From NCBI GenBank assembly GCA_017163975.1, contig JAFFSR010000227.1:6376501-6440500 (forward strand): DNA of 64,000 nucleotides, written 5' to 3'. The stretch comes from Anastatus disparis (Eukaryota; Arthropoda; Insecta; Hymenoptera; Eupelmidae). How positions within the stretch are numbered: position 1 is the first letter of the stretch; the number at the start of each line of letters is the position of its first letter. Positions 14,601 through 27,815 of the stretch are shown piece by piece. The notes under the pieces are model-generated. The model was not told where the DNA came from, did no database searches, and saw only the letters and a program-made list of their open reading frames with translations. A program made the translations under genes and the position numbers.

Positions 14601-16961
14601 CTTTAAATGTTGTTTGTTATTATTCATTAATTTATTATATATTTCTAACACAAATAATAAAAATAGATATTATCCTAAATTATTTAAATAAATAAAATAA
14701 ACTAATAAAAGAAATTATAAATAATTCAAAAATGACTGTAATGTAAATTTGTAATAACAAGCAAGATTTGAAGGGGATTTATTCCTCAAATTACCCTGTA
14801 GCTATTTTTACCTTATTTTTATAAAATTAGCATTAGTACTTACAACTGTTTCTGGATATCGAACTGCTACATTGAAGATAATAAATTCATCCTCATTATA
14901 GGCCCGTCCAAATTGGTCTTGATATTTAAAGCAAGCCTCTTCGTCATTCATGACCTGTTAAAATTCATAAGATTTGTTGCAAAAAAATATCAAGTAAAAG
15001 AGTGATCATGAATATTTATTTATTCAGAAGCTTACAGCTATTTCCGTAATACTGAATGCAGGTTGATCAACAATATCTTGTGTATCCATTGACAGACTAT
15101 CATCAACACAATCACCACCAAATTGTTGTAATTCTAATGAATTATGCCTAACCAAATTAACAGGGGTCATCTAGAACAAAAATATTTCTGTGATTTCTAA
15201 AAGAATCAAACAAAATTAAAAACTCAATTTTAATTCAAAACTTACTTTTATTTGAACCTTTTTATTCTGTAACCTATTCTTCCACAGTTTAATGGGATTA
15301 TTAAAAAGTTTAAATTGAATTACTGTTTCATCTGTAAGCCAGCCTCTTTCAATTTTAGAATAACCATTATGATAACCAAATTTATCTGGGTCTGGCAAGG
15401 AATCTTCAGAGATATTGCTTGGTGCTAAAATAATTTTTAAGTTTCATAAGAATAAATATTAAGTTTTATGAATTTAAAAGTTAATACTTTATAATAGATA
15501 TCCAGAAATAATTTACAGTGATTACATTTACAAAATTTAAAAAAAAACGTTCTTTTCTAGATAATTATTATAAAAATATGTTTTCAAATATGAACAATTC
15601 TTACTGTTATTTTTTATTTGTCTTGGTAACATATGTGTCTCCCATTTTCTTATAATCAAAGTTTTAGCTGAATTTTTAGTGCCATTTGGCTGACAAACTA
15701 CTGCTATGAAATAACGAAACTGGACATCAGCATCAGAGGGTAAAGCAATTTTTTGAGAAAATATTCGACCACCCCTAAAAGGTTATTACAAATACATATT
15801 AGTTACTTGCTCAATTTTATTTTCTATGCTTATGAAATAAACTTTACTCACTCATCAGAACTTTCAGAAGCATTATCTCCTAAAGAATCTAATCCATCAC
15901 CCGAATTCCCATAATAATCTGCAAAATCTGCTGAGCTGTTATTATCAAAAACAGTTGGTGAATCACTGCCATTGTTTTCTCTTGTTAATTGGATAGCTTG
16001 ATTGTGGTTCCAGGCACCTAATTCTGGCAAATTGCCCACCACAAATACAACATCGTTCTTTTCTAAACCAGGCACCTATTAATAAGTTTTATAAAACCAT
16101 TTAATATGATAAGCTGCAATAGTAGACTTATTGTTAAAACAAAAAAATCAACAAAGATGAACATTTATCGAGACACTCCAGACAAAAAAATTCGAATTAT
16201 TAAAATGCATATCATTGCTATTGTTCTGATTTTCTTTTTATTCACAGAAATCAAAAGTGAATAAACATAATTATTCATATAGTGTGTTCTTAACATTGAT
16301 AAAAACAAATTCAGGACACTGGGGGCCACCTCAAGTAGTTAGTATCAATTATTTAAATAAAGTTGATAATTATATATTATCAACTTTATTTGATATTTTT
16401 AATTTAACATTATATACAAAATAATGTAAACATTTAAAAAGCGTAATTTTTAAAAGATTGCGTTCGTTGTAAAATATAACGATGGAATATTTATTATAAC
16501 CAGTGAACATTCTAAACAACTCTTTTATAATTCTAGAAATTGCTTTCAATATTTTTAAAACAATATTAAAAGATAATTTATTTGCACACAAAAAGTTATT
16601 TACTAAACTAAGAATAATTTTTTTATTTCATAAATAAAATTGCTTATCTCAAATGCTAATTTTTATCATTAAACGAACACTGTAGAAAACAGCTCGTATA
16701 GAATTTCATGCAAGTTTTAAGATATTATCTTAAAGTACTGTTTTTTTTTCTAATAAATATTCACTTATAAAAATCAATGTCTTTAAAATTTTTTATTCAA
16801 TAGTCTCAAAACATAGATAACAACTTTTATTATCAGTATCAACAATGTTCATTCTTTATTGAAATTCATGTATATATTCGTTGAAATGTAAAACATTAAA
16901 CTGTTTTTATATTATACAATACCTGGACTCTGAACATCCAATCTCTTTTGGAGGCCCTCAT
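8603..16961 (-). CDS. GPCPD1: Glycerophosphocholine phosphodiesterase (GPCPD1/GDE5 type)
   Basis: Complete gene of twelve coding exons: 16923-16961, 15852-16075, 15605-15774, 15246-15424, 15036-15170, 14844-14954, 12034-12187, 11801-11954, 11322-11547, 9604-9759, 9104-9531 and 8603-8981. All phases fit: 2,355 nt, 784 residues. An N-terminal CBM20 starch-binding-type fold ([15 protein letters not shown], then [10 protein letters not shown]) precedes a GDPD catalytic domain at about residues 370-660. Catalytic residues are visible: His376-Arg377 (GHRGLG), Glu413 and Asp415 (MVEFDV), His428 (IYHD), Glu508 (NIEIKW). The family hydrolyses glycerophosphocholine to choline and glycerol-3-phosphate in the cytosol. 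ATG 16961 is the first Met after an in-frame TAA. An acidic Ser-rich insert (about residues 50-87) interrupts the CBM20 fold, and a roughly 115-residue low-complexity tail follows the catalytic domain. Confidence 0.95.
9760..11321. other. GPCPD1 intron
   Basis: A 1.56-kb intron. The stretch 10758-11110 is less AT-rich and open for 97 codons on the plus strand, but the translation has no recognisable motif. I treat it as an unclassified insertion or a chance ORF. Confidence 0.5.
11692..11772. mobile_element. TTAA-flanked foldback MITE (piggyBac-like), 73 bp
   Basis: TTAA at 11692-11695 and 11769-11772 flank a near-palindrome: the left arm contains CACTGCCAT and ATTTTTATATGG, and the right arm repeats both in reverse complement. 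The tip CCTTTT/AAGGGG and the TTAA duplication match the piggyBac superfamily habit. It lies in a GPCPD1 intron. Confidence 0.55.
12188..14843. other. Largest GPCPD1 intron (2.66 kb)
   Basis: Mostly AT-rich. Two patches, 13180-13500 and 14160-14580, are clearly richer in GC than the rest. The second holds a broken Cys-rich reading frame (listed separately). No other gene is supported. Confidence 0.5.
14233..14451 (-). pseudogene. Broken Cys-rich coding remnant inside a GPCPD1 intron
   Basis: On the minus strand, 14374-14451 reads [20 protein letters not shown] then MDNWM and a stop. In another frame 14233-14355 reads [20 protein letters not shown] then [20 protein letters not shown] and a stop. 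The two pieces sit side by side, are dense in Cys (ten in about 65 codons) and look like one secreted Cys-rich domain broken by a frameshift. The paired CC and the Cys-X4-Cys element are loosely reminiscent of insect odorant-binding proteins of the Plus-C type, but I cannot establish homology. It could also be two chance ORFs. Confidence 0.3.
16076..16922. other. First coding intron of GPCPD1
   Basis: AT-rich intron with a perfect 16-bp hairpin stem (16355-16370 with 16376-16391, AAATAAAGTTGATAAT and its complement, 5-nt loop). Nothing else is seen. Confidence 0.5.
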
Positions 16962-19646
16962 GTTGTCAATCTTGTTATGAGTCAGGGCAGCAGCTGTGAG
17001 TTATTCTCTTCGCTATAGATTCAAGTTTATACATTTTACATTAGAAAAATATTAATCAAACCAACAAAACTAACATATAACAACACATTACATATGAATA
17101 CTAGCAAATGTCAAAACAAGCTTATGAGAAAATATCACGCAATTCCCACCCAAGGATTCGAGTATAGTATCAAACAACTAATGTATACAGATCCAAACGT
17201 CATCTCTCCCACTCTCTCTTCCCAGAATCACAAGTTAAAAGCGAGAAAAAAAAAGGTTTGTCAAGCTTAATATATGTACACAAAATCAGTTGGCAAGTGT
17301 CGCCTTCTGGTATTGTCAAAAGATTATCAATCGCGCGTAATAACGAAAAAATTTAAAAAAAAAGAAAGAAAAAAGTAACTACAATATACCAAAAAATGTA
17401 TTGGTCATTCTTTAGCGACCTCGATTTTGTTAAGAAAAAAAAAATATATATATATATATACATTTTTACAATGATGCAACGAAGTGCAGAGCGCACAATA
17501 TATTGCACACTATACCAAAGTTGCCAAGTTAGTAACGTATAATACGCACTACTTAGACTATCGATTATTATAACCTGAACAAAAGAAGCACATCATTCAA
17601 CATTGAATCGTTATAAACATATGTCAACTCTTAATTCTTTTAACAAAATATATTACAAAGCTTCTTTTTTAACCGACTACAATGTTGAGAAATAATGGAA
17701 CACTGTGGTGTGCGCGCGCGAAAAAAGAACACGCGAGCAGAAGAAATGTTATATTAAGTTTATCTTTCTCCGTCTTTTCCTCTTATGCCAGATCGATTGT
17801 TTAGCTCGATTACGGAGCACAAAAGCCGAACTCAAATTACGACAAATCAATCTTTTTTTCGTACGTCATTGAAAAAAAAATTTAATATTTAAATAAATAC
17901 TTGGGTTACCTTATTATTTTTTCCTTCGATTCCAAAGTCTATTTAACGTCTTATCGGAAGAGATAGTAAACTCGACAAATATGGCAATATACAAAGAATC
18001 GTCTATTTAAGGGAGGCTTGTCTTACCTCCGTTATTTAAAACTATAAACTAAAATTATTTTTTCTACTGGTATTACGTATGCTTACTGTTGGATTTAATA
18101 CGAGGTCGATTATCCTTTATTTCCTTGTAAAAAATTTAAAAAATTGCTTACATACACGTTTTTTCCATTTGGAAATTTACATTGTTAACACAAATACACG
18201 ATATAAAAAGCACCTGTCGTGCTTTCCTCTAGGTTTCTCCCACCCCCCCACTCAAGTGTGTTTCGCGTCGATAATTAACATTAAAACATTTTAAAAATTT
18301 CAATTTTTTTTGTTTAATTAAGATAGAGAGAAAGTAGTAGAGATGATAACGTTTCGAATATAAATCAAAGCCAATATAGGTTTCGTCATCTTTATAACTT
18401 CAAACGAGAACATAGCATACTTTCATAAAGATAAAATGAAACTCACGTGTAAGAAAGTAAAGGTGACGACGGCTAAGGTACTGGATGGCGTTTGTTCTCC
18501 GATGTTGTTTTAATAGCCGTGAATTATGAGGCCTATTCAGAGGGATAATAGATACGGCAGAATGAAAAAAGAATTTTTTTCTTTTATTTATGCCTTATTT
18601 CCGAGCTGCAATGTCTTCCTGTCTCGGAAAATGTTAAAACTTAACACACCAGTTCTTCTTTCTTCTCCCTCGAGTGAAAAAAATTAAATAAATAAATAAA
18701 AGATAAAATGAAGTAATCTAAGTATTTCGTTCACAAGCACGGGCCTCAAAAACGTCGCTTGTGCTCGGCAAAGCCAAATGTTATTTGACAATAGCGCGAG
18801 GCAATTTCTGCGGCGTTTCGTCGCTGCTCAACGATTTCAACGACATCCTCGACAACCAAAAATTCTTCGTTTTAAACTTCGTCTCTTTATATATTAATCA
18901 CGCTGTACAAAATTTGTAACAAACTTTTTTCTCTTCAAATATCGTTCGAAAGAATCGTTCGTTCGGAGTAAAAAAAAAAGTGAAACACGCGTACTTTTTC
19001 ACTGGCTGGCACACAATAAACGAGCAAGACAGTACAACAGAGGTAATATGGTTGTACTTTTTTTTTATTGTGTATTATTAAAACGAAAGTCACGCCACGC
19101 GTTTTCTGGGCAGAGAAAACCACTCAGCTTCGTTCCCGTATAATATCTCTCGGTTTTAAAAATATGGCCGGCCTCGTGTATACATTAGTTGCACTACTAT
19201 TGGAGGAAGAAAACACTTTTTAAAAATGAAGGAGAGAAAAAAAAAGTAGTAAACGGTATATAATATAATTCAGCTTCTCTCAAGCGTAGAAAGGCAATAA
19301 CTGACTTTGCTTCTTCTACTGCGAACTGCGAGCTTTGAAACACGATAAACACGCATACAAACTTTACACTTGAAAGTATAAGGTATAGTAGCACTAATAT
19401 ATAAAGATATATCAATGTAATTGTAGTAGGAGAGAGAAATGCGAGTAAGAGAGAGAGAGAGAGATAACGCAAAGTATAACTAGAGTGCGGTGTCTGCTCC
19501 GATTGGCGTTTGCGCACCACGAAAATATCAAATACACGGTAATGCCTTTATACAGTAGAAGAAAAGAGATGGAAAAGAAAAGAAAACTCGGAGTGAACAG
19601 CTCCGCAACACCTCCTATATTTCCTTCTGCGCGCGTTTTTACTTAC

Positions 19647-19715
19647 GGACGTAGACGAAAGACGGCGCTCTTCTGTATTACTCGCATTTTTCTTTACTGT
19701 ATAAATATGACGATC
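19647..19715 (-). promoter_or_regulatory. Possible GPCPD1 promoter and 5' UTR exon
   Basis: On the minus strand a TATA-like CATATTTATACAG (about 19698-19710) is followed by CCGTCTTTCGTCTACGTCC and a strong donor GTAAGTA at 19646-19640. Orientation and position, 2.7 kb upstream of the GPCPD1 ATG, suit a non-coding first exon. The join to the ATG exon is not demonstrated. Confidence 0.2.
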
Positions 19716-21633
19716 AGAGGATTATTTTATGACCTTTTTGAACCTTTCTCTTGCACTTGGATTTTTAAACTTTAAAAGGTTGTATACTTATGATAATTTT
19801 AAGTGGTACCTGATAAGTACATTCCTTTTTTTGCAAACAAATCGAGTTTTTTTACTTTCAAATTTGAATATTACAAAAAATTTTTTTATTTTACTTCATT
19901 TTTTGTAATACCTAAATTGAACTTTGTCATTCGTGATCGTTCATCTACGTGACGAATTAAGTAATAACTAAAAAAGTATGATCATTTATTTTATTTATTT
20001 CAAGTAAACGGTATTAATTTAATTTTATGAAATTATAAAAAATTTATGATTCATCATCAATAATTATCATCACACCCAAACTAAACTTCAGTATTATAGA
20101 TAAAAGGAATTACGTATCGGCTAATATACGTAGTCCACGTATATACATATTTTAAAACTTTGCCCCCCGCAAGTTAATGAAGACACCACACGCGCTATCA
20201 ACTTTTGTCCTCTGTCATAATTTGCGACGCACTTTTACAAACTAAGCTGACTATTATTGCTGTTTGTTTTTAATTCGTGGAAGCCGACACGTACATATGA
20301 ACCTTATAGCAATGCTATATAACTATACGTCTAGTTGCAACTCTTATTATTGTTTTTTCAATTAAAAGAAAAAAACGCAATTAAATATAGTAGGACAGTA
20401 AATATTTTCATTTGAGATAATTGAACTTTTTTTTTATTGAAGTTTAAACATTAAATTAACTATGTTCTTACTCGAGCACTTTGTTTTTGCAAAGTCATTT
20501 GTGAACTTTATTTACAGCAAATAATAATGAATTGTCAAATTTCGAGAATGCGTCGCATAGTTTGAAACAATAATTAAAACTAAATTAGATATATTATAAT
20601 GTTGCATAACTAAAAACTTGAGTAAACTTTTCCGCTTTCCGATTGTTACAACATAAATAAATTTTCAAACGAGATTTGCATTTAAATTTAGAATTCCATT
20701 TGAACTGATAATTCGAGCTCTAAAATCAAATTAATTAAATTTCTCAAATCTTAGGGCATCAATCTCACTTGGAGCTCGTTAAGTGATTTAGAGTTGTAAT
20801 AAATAAAATATTAATTTTTATTGCTTTCGAACTTGGCATTGTACTCGTAACCGTTTTAATCAAAAGTGTCATCAAGTTTATTGTGTACAGACATATACAG
20901 TCATGTACACGACAATGATTCACTTTTAATTCATAACTACGTATTTTTATTCTTTTTTAACCGAGCATACACTTGTTATTTATTTAATGTACACAAAGTT
21001 TCCAAAGTATATATTCAAATAATATATTCAAAAATTTTTAATTTTTAAGTCTGTCGTTATGTGTACACACATAAATTTCTGGTTATACAAATTAAGATAA
21101 TGAAATCTTTCGAACAAACAGATAAAAGGCGGAAGTTCAGACGCTAAGTCATTTGAACTTATATATATGATGTCACGCAGATGCTTAATCTTACTTAACA
21201 TCACGTAATATTTACACGTTCCGTTCAAGCTCTCTCAGATGTGTTTTGTTGTATACAGCCAGACAAACAATCAGAGGAAAGATATCTAAAAGAATAATAC
21301 GTATGTATAAATAATAATCGTTCGTTTATTAAAGAAAAACATTATTTCAAAAAGATTAATAGAAGATACTAAATTTTAGATAGATAACTTCCGCAAGCAC
21401 TAAAATATTTTCGTGCTTTTTCTATAAATATATCGTAACATTTTTCTCTTCTTTTTATAAGTGCAAACTCGTGACACGATAAAAAAAAAAGTGCTTGACC
21501 GCGACCTTCGCCTTAACAACATATAGTGCTGATACTATATATATTTATATAATATATATGTATTACTTTTTCGCTCTATCGCTTATTCTCTCTCCCACTA
21601 CATACTATTCCAGCGTGCATACGTAACGCATCT

Positions 21634-21638
<5 letters not shown>

Positions 21639-21674
<36 letters not shown>
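21639..21674. repeat. (TA)n microsatellite
   Basis: About 18 uninterrupted AT dinucleotides. Shorter TA tracts occur at 17444-17460 and 24695-24718. Confidence 0.9.
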
Positions 21675-21678
<4 letters not shown>

Positions 21679-22379
21679 TATGTTTACGAATATACATATA
21701 CAATGTGTGTAAATCCAATTTGTGTTTCTGCAGTTAAAAATCCTTTGTAATGCGACAAATTGGATGTATAGCGGGCGAACAAATGAGGAAGAAGGGGTTC
21801 GTTCATGCGCACTGCATTGAACTTTTAACCCTTTTGACTTTTGATCATCGACTTGTATGTATGATCCTGCGGCGTTTATATACTTTTTTTTCGAAAGTTG
21901 GTTTAAAAATAATTTGAAATTTAAATAAAGTAAACAAACTTATTGATTGTATTTCTTTATGTAAATATTAAAATTTTGCAAATTATTAAAAACTCGTTTT
22001 TGTGTTATCTTCAATATAGATATATAAATATTGAAAAATTTACCATATATTATTTTATAATCAGTTTGTTGATGAAGTAACGCGTAGATATGTAACGTTA
22101 GATAAAGATGCAAACAAAATCTGTGAAAGTTGTTGGTATCTGTTTTGCCGACTCCCATCGCGCAGAATGTTTATCTTTTGCGTTTCAAATTTTTTTACCT
22201 TGAAAATTCTTGTTTTTCTAGCAACGCTAAATAATAATACGTTTTCAAAACTATTTTTTAAATAAGGTAGATATACAGGAAATGCAAAATTTAGAAAGTA
22301 ACTATTGTTGATAATTGTGATACGCATTCCAGTGCAATCATTATTAATTTTTATTATACAGAGTTTCTTATTACACGAA

Positions 22380-22478
22380 TCGATTTTAACATTTCGCAAT
22401 TGACTCCAATTTTTAAATTTTAAAATAATCGATTTTAATATTTTGTAATTGACTCCATTTTTCAAACTTTAAAATGAT
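22380..22478. repeat. Tandem duplication, 49-bp unit, two copies
   Basis: The block starting TCGATTTTAACATTTCGCAA at 22380 is repeated with a few substitutions from 22429; both copies contain AATTGACTCCA. Period 49 bp. Confidence 0.75.
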
Positions 22479-23603
22479 GTTAGTCAATTTTTCTTGTAAT
22501 ACAGTTATAGTTATCTATGGAAACAAATTTTAGTTTCATTATTTTTGCAAACTTTTAACAAAACTAATGATTCTAATTCAAAGTAATAAAACACTTTTAT
22601 TAAGTGTAATAAATTTTAAAAATAACTTTTGCATAATTCTATATACATGAGTTATCCTACAAGTTGATTATTTCCTGAATGAAAATAATTGCTTAGATCA
22701 ACAAATATAGTCTCTTAGAGACCAAAACTTTTCATCTCTCTATATCCTTATAAAGTTTAAAACGATTTCAATTTGCGCTCATAATTCTTATGTGCTGCAT
22801 CTTGACTCTTTTAATATTGAAGGATATATGGTGAAAACTGTATAATAACATCAAATATTGAATTACGCTTGCCTCGTTATCGAATAAAAATGAATTATTA
22901 TTTACCGACAGGTTTTGACCGAGCGCCAAGTGCGCATTATTTATTTATACGAATTTTGATCACTTTACAAATTTTCAATGAAATACTTTTTTGTTCTACT
23001 ACTATAACTCTCATTTGCTATTCTTTCTGACCATAATGTGTACATAGATATACGGAAAAAGTAAACATTCTTTTTTCTTCAAATTATGTTGTGTCATCAT
23101 TTCTTGGCTCGTTTAGGTAGGCACGTGTGTTTTCAGGAAAAAAAAAACGGTTAAAAAAAGAAAGTAGGTGGATTCCAAAATAGTTTTCTTCTTTCTTATT
23201 TGTGTAGTTTCTGAAGTGGAGCAAAGTCCATATTTTCAATACGAATTTCGAAAAAATACACGTTGAAAAGCACGTTCGACTTTAATTCCAAGAAGTTATT
23301 TTAAATATTAAGATTAATGAAGATGCAGCGAGTGATACAAAACGGTAATTATGATAAGGTTTGAAGAAAACGATTTAATACTAATTAAACGAAGTTGATG
23401 TTTAAAGGAATTATTTTATTTATTTATCTCGATAGACAATGATAACGATAATACTTTGTTACGTATTTTACTTTTAATTAAGATAAGATTCAGTGAAAAA
23501 AGTGCCATAATAAATATAAATATATTAATAGATCATTATTTATAAATACTGAAAAAAAAACGAAAAAAAATATAATTTATTAATTATTTTGTCATATTTA
23601 CAT

Positions 23604-23764
23604 TAGAAAATTGACCAGAATTCTGGGCAGAATTTCTGGTCAACAAAAGTTAAAATCACACGTATCTAAAAATTTTTTTCAAAGAATTTGTATAATTTTT
23701 AGATAAGTGTCATTTTAACTTTTGTTGACCAGAAATTCTGCCCAGAATTCCGGTCAATTTTCTA
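23604..23764. mobile_element. 157-bp foldback MITE with TA target duplication
   Basis: Arms 23606-23674 and about 23694-23762 are reverse complements with a handful of mismatches: GAAAATTGACCAG..., GGGCAGAATTTCTGGTCAAC and AAAAGTTAAAAT all recur. The loop is about 20 nt. TA dinucleotides flank both tips (23604-23605, 23763-23764), as in Tc1/mariner-type MITEs. Confidence 0.8.
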
Positions 23765-25125
23765 TCAGGGATTGTATATTTAAAAAAGCTTTTTTTTTAA
23801 ACTTTGCATGTCTGACTTTTTTTGAAAACTCATTTTATTATACATAGTCTTCCATTACACTACAAAAAATTGAAAGGCTTTTAGTAGTAACATTTTTTAT
23901 TTATCTCGCAAGGAAAAAAGTATTTAAAAAAATCGCAATAGTATTTTTAGCTCGTTCGGGTCATTCAATATCTTCAGATTATGAATTTATAATTAAAATT
24001 TCTAAATAAGAAGTATATAGCTAATTCCTAGTTACAGTTAAATTTTTAAGACCTTGATTAAGGAGATGAAAATATTTTGAAAAAATAAAATAAAAGATTG
24101 AATAAATTGATGATTTAAGAGTTGTTTATGATTTGACATCTTAATCCATTACAAAGTTTATAACATTGTTAATGATAATGACTCATTCTATTTAAGTTAT
24201 ATTCGAGAAAATTTATTGTTCTAGCCTTTTCAATTAGAAAATTTAAGGTACATTTTTTTTAAAAAATAAAAAAATAATTTTTAATTTGTGATGAAAATAT
24301 TTTCATAACGTTGATAAATTTTGAATTTATCAAACAAAATTAAAATATTTCATTGATTAACATAAAATACAAAAAAGTGATTATTTAAAGAAATACTTCG
24401 TTTGAATCGAATAAAATTTTTTAAACAATTTTTTTATTACAGCGGCGCACATACGTCATAGTTAAATAATAAACTTAAATAATAAAAAAATCATGATGTA
24501 TATACATGACGTGCGTTCGCGTCAAAAGTTCCAAGTCTCGCGCAGAAAGTATATACACACATGCATACATCTGGCGTCCAAAGTAAAGAGAGAAAAAATA
24601 TATAACTTTTTAATATGCTTGTGTGCAAAACCGCACGAATGAACAAATTTTCCTTCCGCATAAATAGCCAATGAAACTTGCTTTAATAATACCGTATATA
24701 TATATATATATATATATACATATCACTATAATATCATACATATAGAAGTCCAAGTTAATTCGTGCTGTTTTGGAATGTTGATATCTGGCGCCTGAAAAGC
24801 AAAGTATATGTGTATGTGTACGTGCATGTGGGTTAGTGTGTGTATGTATGTTTATATGAAAAGAGAAAAGAGGGAATTAAAAGCGCCATCATAAGAGTAT
24901 AAAGATACGAATTTATATAAATATATATATATGTATATATAAAACATTCGAATATTTCATGCAGATATAAACATCTCCTCACCGTTTTACGAGGACTTGT
25001 CTTCTCACGTCGCGGTATTTTGCTCGAGTCAAAACATCAATTAGCATACACTTTATAACTTGAGCTTCTGCATAAGCATAATATAAATGCATTTTTTTTA
25101 ATAAAACTGCAATAGCGTCAGGATG

Positions 25126-25140
25126 GGTGTGTGTGTGTGT
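25126..25140. repeat. (GT)n microsatellite
   Basis: Short uninterrupted GT run. A longer imperfect TG/CG/TA run lies at about 46936-46972. Confidence 0.8.
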
Positions 25141-25791
25141 ATTTTTTATAGTATAATCATATCTGACGTGTTCGTTTATATTAGATAACATTGATAATTA
25201 CTAAAATTGATATTATAGATTCCTATTAATAAAGTTGAACATAATTTGCTATAATTTAAGATATCATTTTACTGCTTTTTTTTTAAAGATATTGCAGGAT
25301 TTTTTCACGTAATATATTTTAGCAGGTGAAAAGTAAAGGATGCCATTTTCGTCTGAGCTTAGTGAAAAATGTTTAAGGGAAAGAGAAGTAGAGTGCCTAT
25401 AGAAGATATGAAAGATGTGAAAAGATAGAGATGCCATTTCAGGTAGAGAATGTGCGAAAAAAAAGGCAGTATTAAACAAAATATGTTTCGCCATTTTAAA
25501 ATGCTTAAGATGATACTCTAATAGAAATGATTTTTCTTGGAAAATTTTAAGTAAATTAATTAATATTATTGTAAATAAGTTCTTTATTAATATTGGTTAA
25601 ATTAAAATTACAACTATTAATAATAATTAACGATTTTCAACTATTATTTAAAGACGTTTCATTTTTATTTTGATTTATTAATGTTTATTCATCTAGAAAT
25701 AATAATAAAATAATTTTTAATTTTGTTAAAATTCCATATTTATAATTCGAGTACCTTAATTTTCTAGTGGAGTTTTATTTGATTTTTTCAG

Positions 25792-25830
25792 AGAGACAAG
25801 AAAATCAAAGTGCCGGAGTCGCTCGATTAA
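25792..25830 (+). CDS. Weak candidate terminal coding exon
   Basis: After a good acceptor (GATTTTTTCAG) the plus strand reads RDKKIKVPESLD and a TAA at 25828-25830. Its GC is well above the surroundings. No upstream exon was found and I recognise no protein, so a chance ORF is quite possible. Confidence 0.15.
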   Translation, partial: RDKKIKVPESLD

Positions 25831-27802
25831 GAATCAAATGAAAGATTATCTATAAGAAAGATGTTAGCTAAAAATTAGCTAGAAACCAGCTAATCTGACT
25901 ATTTTTAACAGGTTTTTAGCTAATTCTTGATTAACTTTATACTAGAGAGGTATTTTTAAATCGATATTATCTATTTGAATTACTCATAAATGTTAGTAAA
26001 TAAATATAAATAAATGCACGTAAGTATAAATGAATATTATTCACAATTTTAGTTCAGTCATTTAATTACGATTTAAATTAATTTCTTATAAAAACTTTTT
26101 GTCGCATTATTTACATCAGTTGTTTAGTAGAAATTGATCATTTTAAATTTAATTGGAATAATTTTTTTTTTCATTAATCGCCTCAATCTTTCACTTATCA
26201 ATCAATAAATTTTAATCGTTCCGAAAAGACAAGTGATTTCGTTATCGTATACTTTTTGTCTTTGTATACCCAGCAAAACTAATATTCTGCAATAATTCAT
26301 CATTAGTCGTTGCAGCCAATCTGCAATAGCTTCGTTGTCTATACAACTAAATAATAACTTTTCTTGCGTTACAAATTTTACGAAAAGCTTTAAAGCTTTA
26401 AGAACTTTCGCGATAAACTTTACCTTCGTTAGTTATATAAGCATCTTTTATCATTTCTTAACCAAACGCATACATAGTCGTAACCTATATATCCTTTATA
26501 TATTATTTTTTATCTCGTATACGTCTCCGTCTTGTAGACAAGTTATAAATTTGTTTTTACTGTAATGTATACACGGCAAGTTTATATACAGGAGTGGATC
26601 TAATGATATTTATAAGCCAAAAAAAAAATATAAAGATTCTTGTATACACTGTAGGTTGCACTATCAAGAAACACGTTGACACTATAAATCGATTTTTCTT
26701 CTTAACCTTATATATAAGTGACACTTCTCCTTTCATTCTTATATGAGTTTGACAACGAAAATAAGTTTGAAAAAAAAGGAAAAAGATAAAATCCATGCGT
26801 TTAGTATACATAAGGTGAAAAAAAAAGAAAAATCGAATTGTAGGATGCGTGACAATCTTTGTGTATATATTATATTATATATACATAAAAAATAGACTGG
26901 TGACGTTTATATACGTGCTACGTTTTATCGATAAGGATTTGATCGAGATAAAAAGAAAGAAGATACTGTAAGAGTTTGTCACGTTTTGAGATTTTCTTGT
27001 AATTTACAACGCAAGGTCTATTATAAGTGGAATAATGTAGTAAAAACTTTACGTTTTTACACAAGTAAATATTTCGAAGACGCACTAATTATTCATTAAA
27101 CTAATAAATACGTATTATAGGAATTGAAAATTTTATATCAATGTATTCATGTTGTTTTTTTCGAGTCCAAATAGAAATATGAATTAATTGAGACGTTTTC
27201 CGGGATAAAGGCTGATCTTAAAAACTACAATTTTAGATATATTCCAAATATTTTTTGTTGGATGAAACAAATTATTAAACAAAACCGAAAATTAAAATTT
27301 AATGTTGTAAGGGTGGTTTTTATTTGGGATATTATAAATATATCTAATTAAATACAAAATAATAATTGGCTTATAATTCCCAAATTCTGAGATTTACCAG
27401 CCTACAAAATTAATAATAATAATATAACCAGGGAATTAAATACTCTACCTGTAATATTCTAATCAATTATAAGATCACTTCAATAAATAAGTTAACAAAC
27501 ATCCAATTATAGGGAGCAAAACTCACTAAATAGACTTTAATTAATTTAATTAAAAGAATATAGGTTAAGTTATGGACGATTTCTCTAGATTAAGTTAAAA
27601 TAATAATAAAATATAGAAAATCAATTAAAATATACTAAATTACAGAAAAGAAAATTATTAATTTAAGCAATAATAATAATCAGAATCTCTTTAATATTAA
27701 AACAAAAGTGAGTAATGGAGCAACACGTGCTCCATATATTTTAGGTTATGTAAGGGTGGGGCTCAAACAGCAGTGCGTTTCTCAGATTACGCAATTCTCC
27801 AA

Positions 27803-27815
27803 TTGGTGGCGCTAG
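27803..27815 (-). promoter_or_regulatory. CTCF-like motif 1
   Basis: TTGGTGGCGCTAG on the plus strand contains the GGTGGCGC core of the insect CTCF site. It is one of several in this region (see 29584, 29674, 29892). Confidence 0.35.

Larger units (their letters stand above)
16962..22379. other. Upstream region of GPCPD1, non-coding
   Basis: No supportable coding exon. Moderately GC-rich patches (17280-17850, 18720-18860, 19480-19690) probably hold the GPCPD1 5' UTR and promoter. Simple repeats are (TA)n at 17444-17460, (GA)n at 19447-19464 and (TA)n at 21639-21674. A lone TTAACCCTTTT near 21827 resembles one end of the TTAA MITEs. Confidence 0.45.

Noticed and set aside
18790..18853. Minus-strand ORF MSLKSLSSDETPQKLPRAIV near 18.85 kb
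   Set aside because: About 21 codons with a stop and no donor; at most an upstream ORF in a GPCPD1 leader.
19485..19775. 96-codon plus-strand ORF near 19.5 kb
   Set aside because: No motif. It overlaps the likely GPCPD1 promoter on the opposite strand.
22061..22465. 134-codon minus-strand ORF in the desert
   Set aside because: It runs across the 49-bp tandem repeat, is rich in Lys, Asn and Ile as expected from AT-rich DNA, and shows no motif.
27306..27760. LTR retrotransposon bounded by the two TGTAAGGGTGG copies
   Set aside because: Only about 11 bp are shared, and I found no primer-binding site, polypurine tract or coding remnant.
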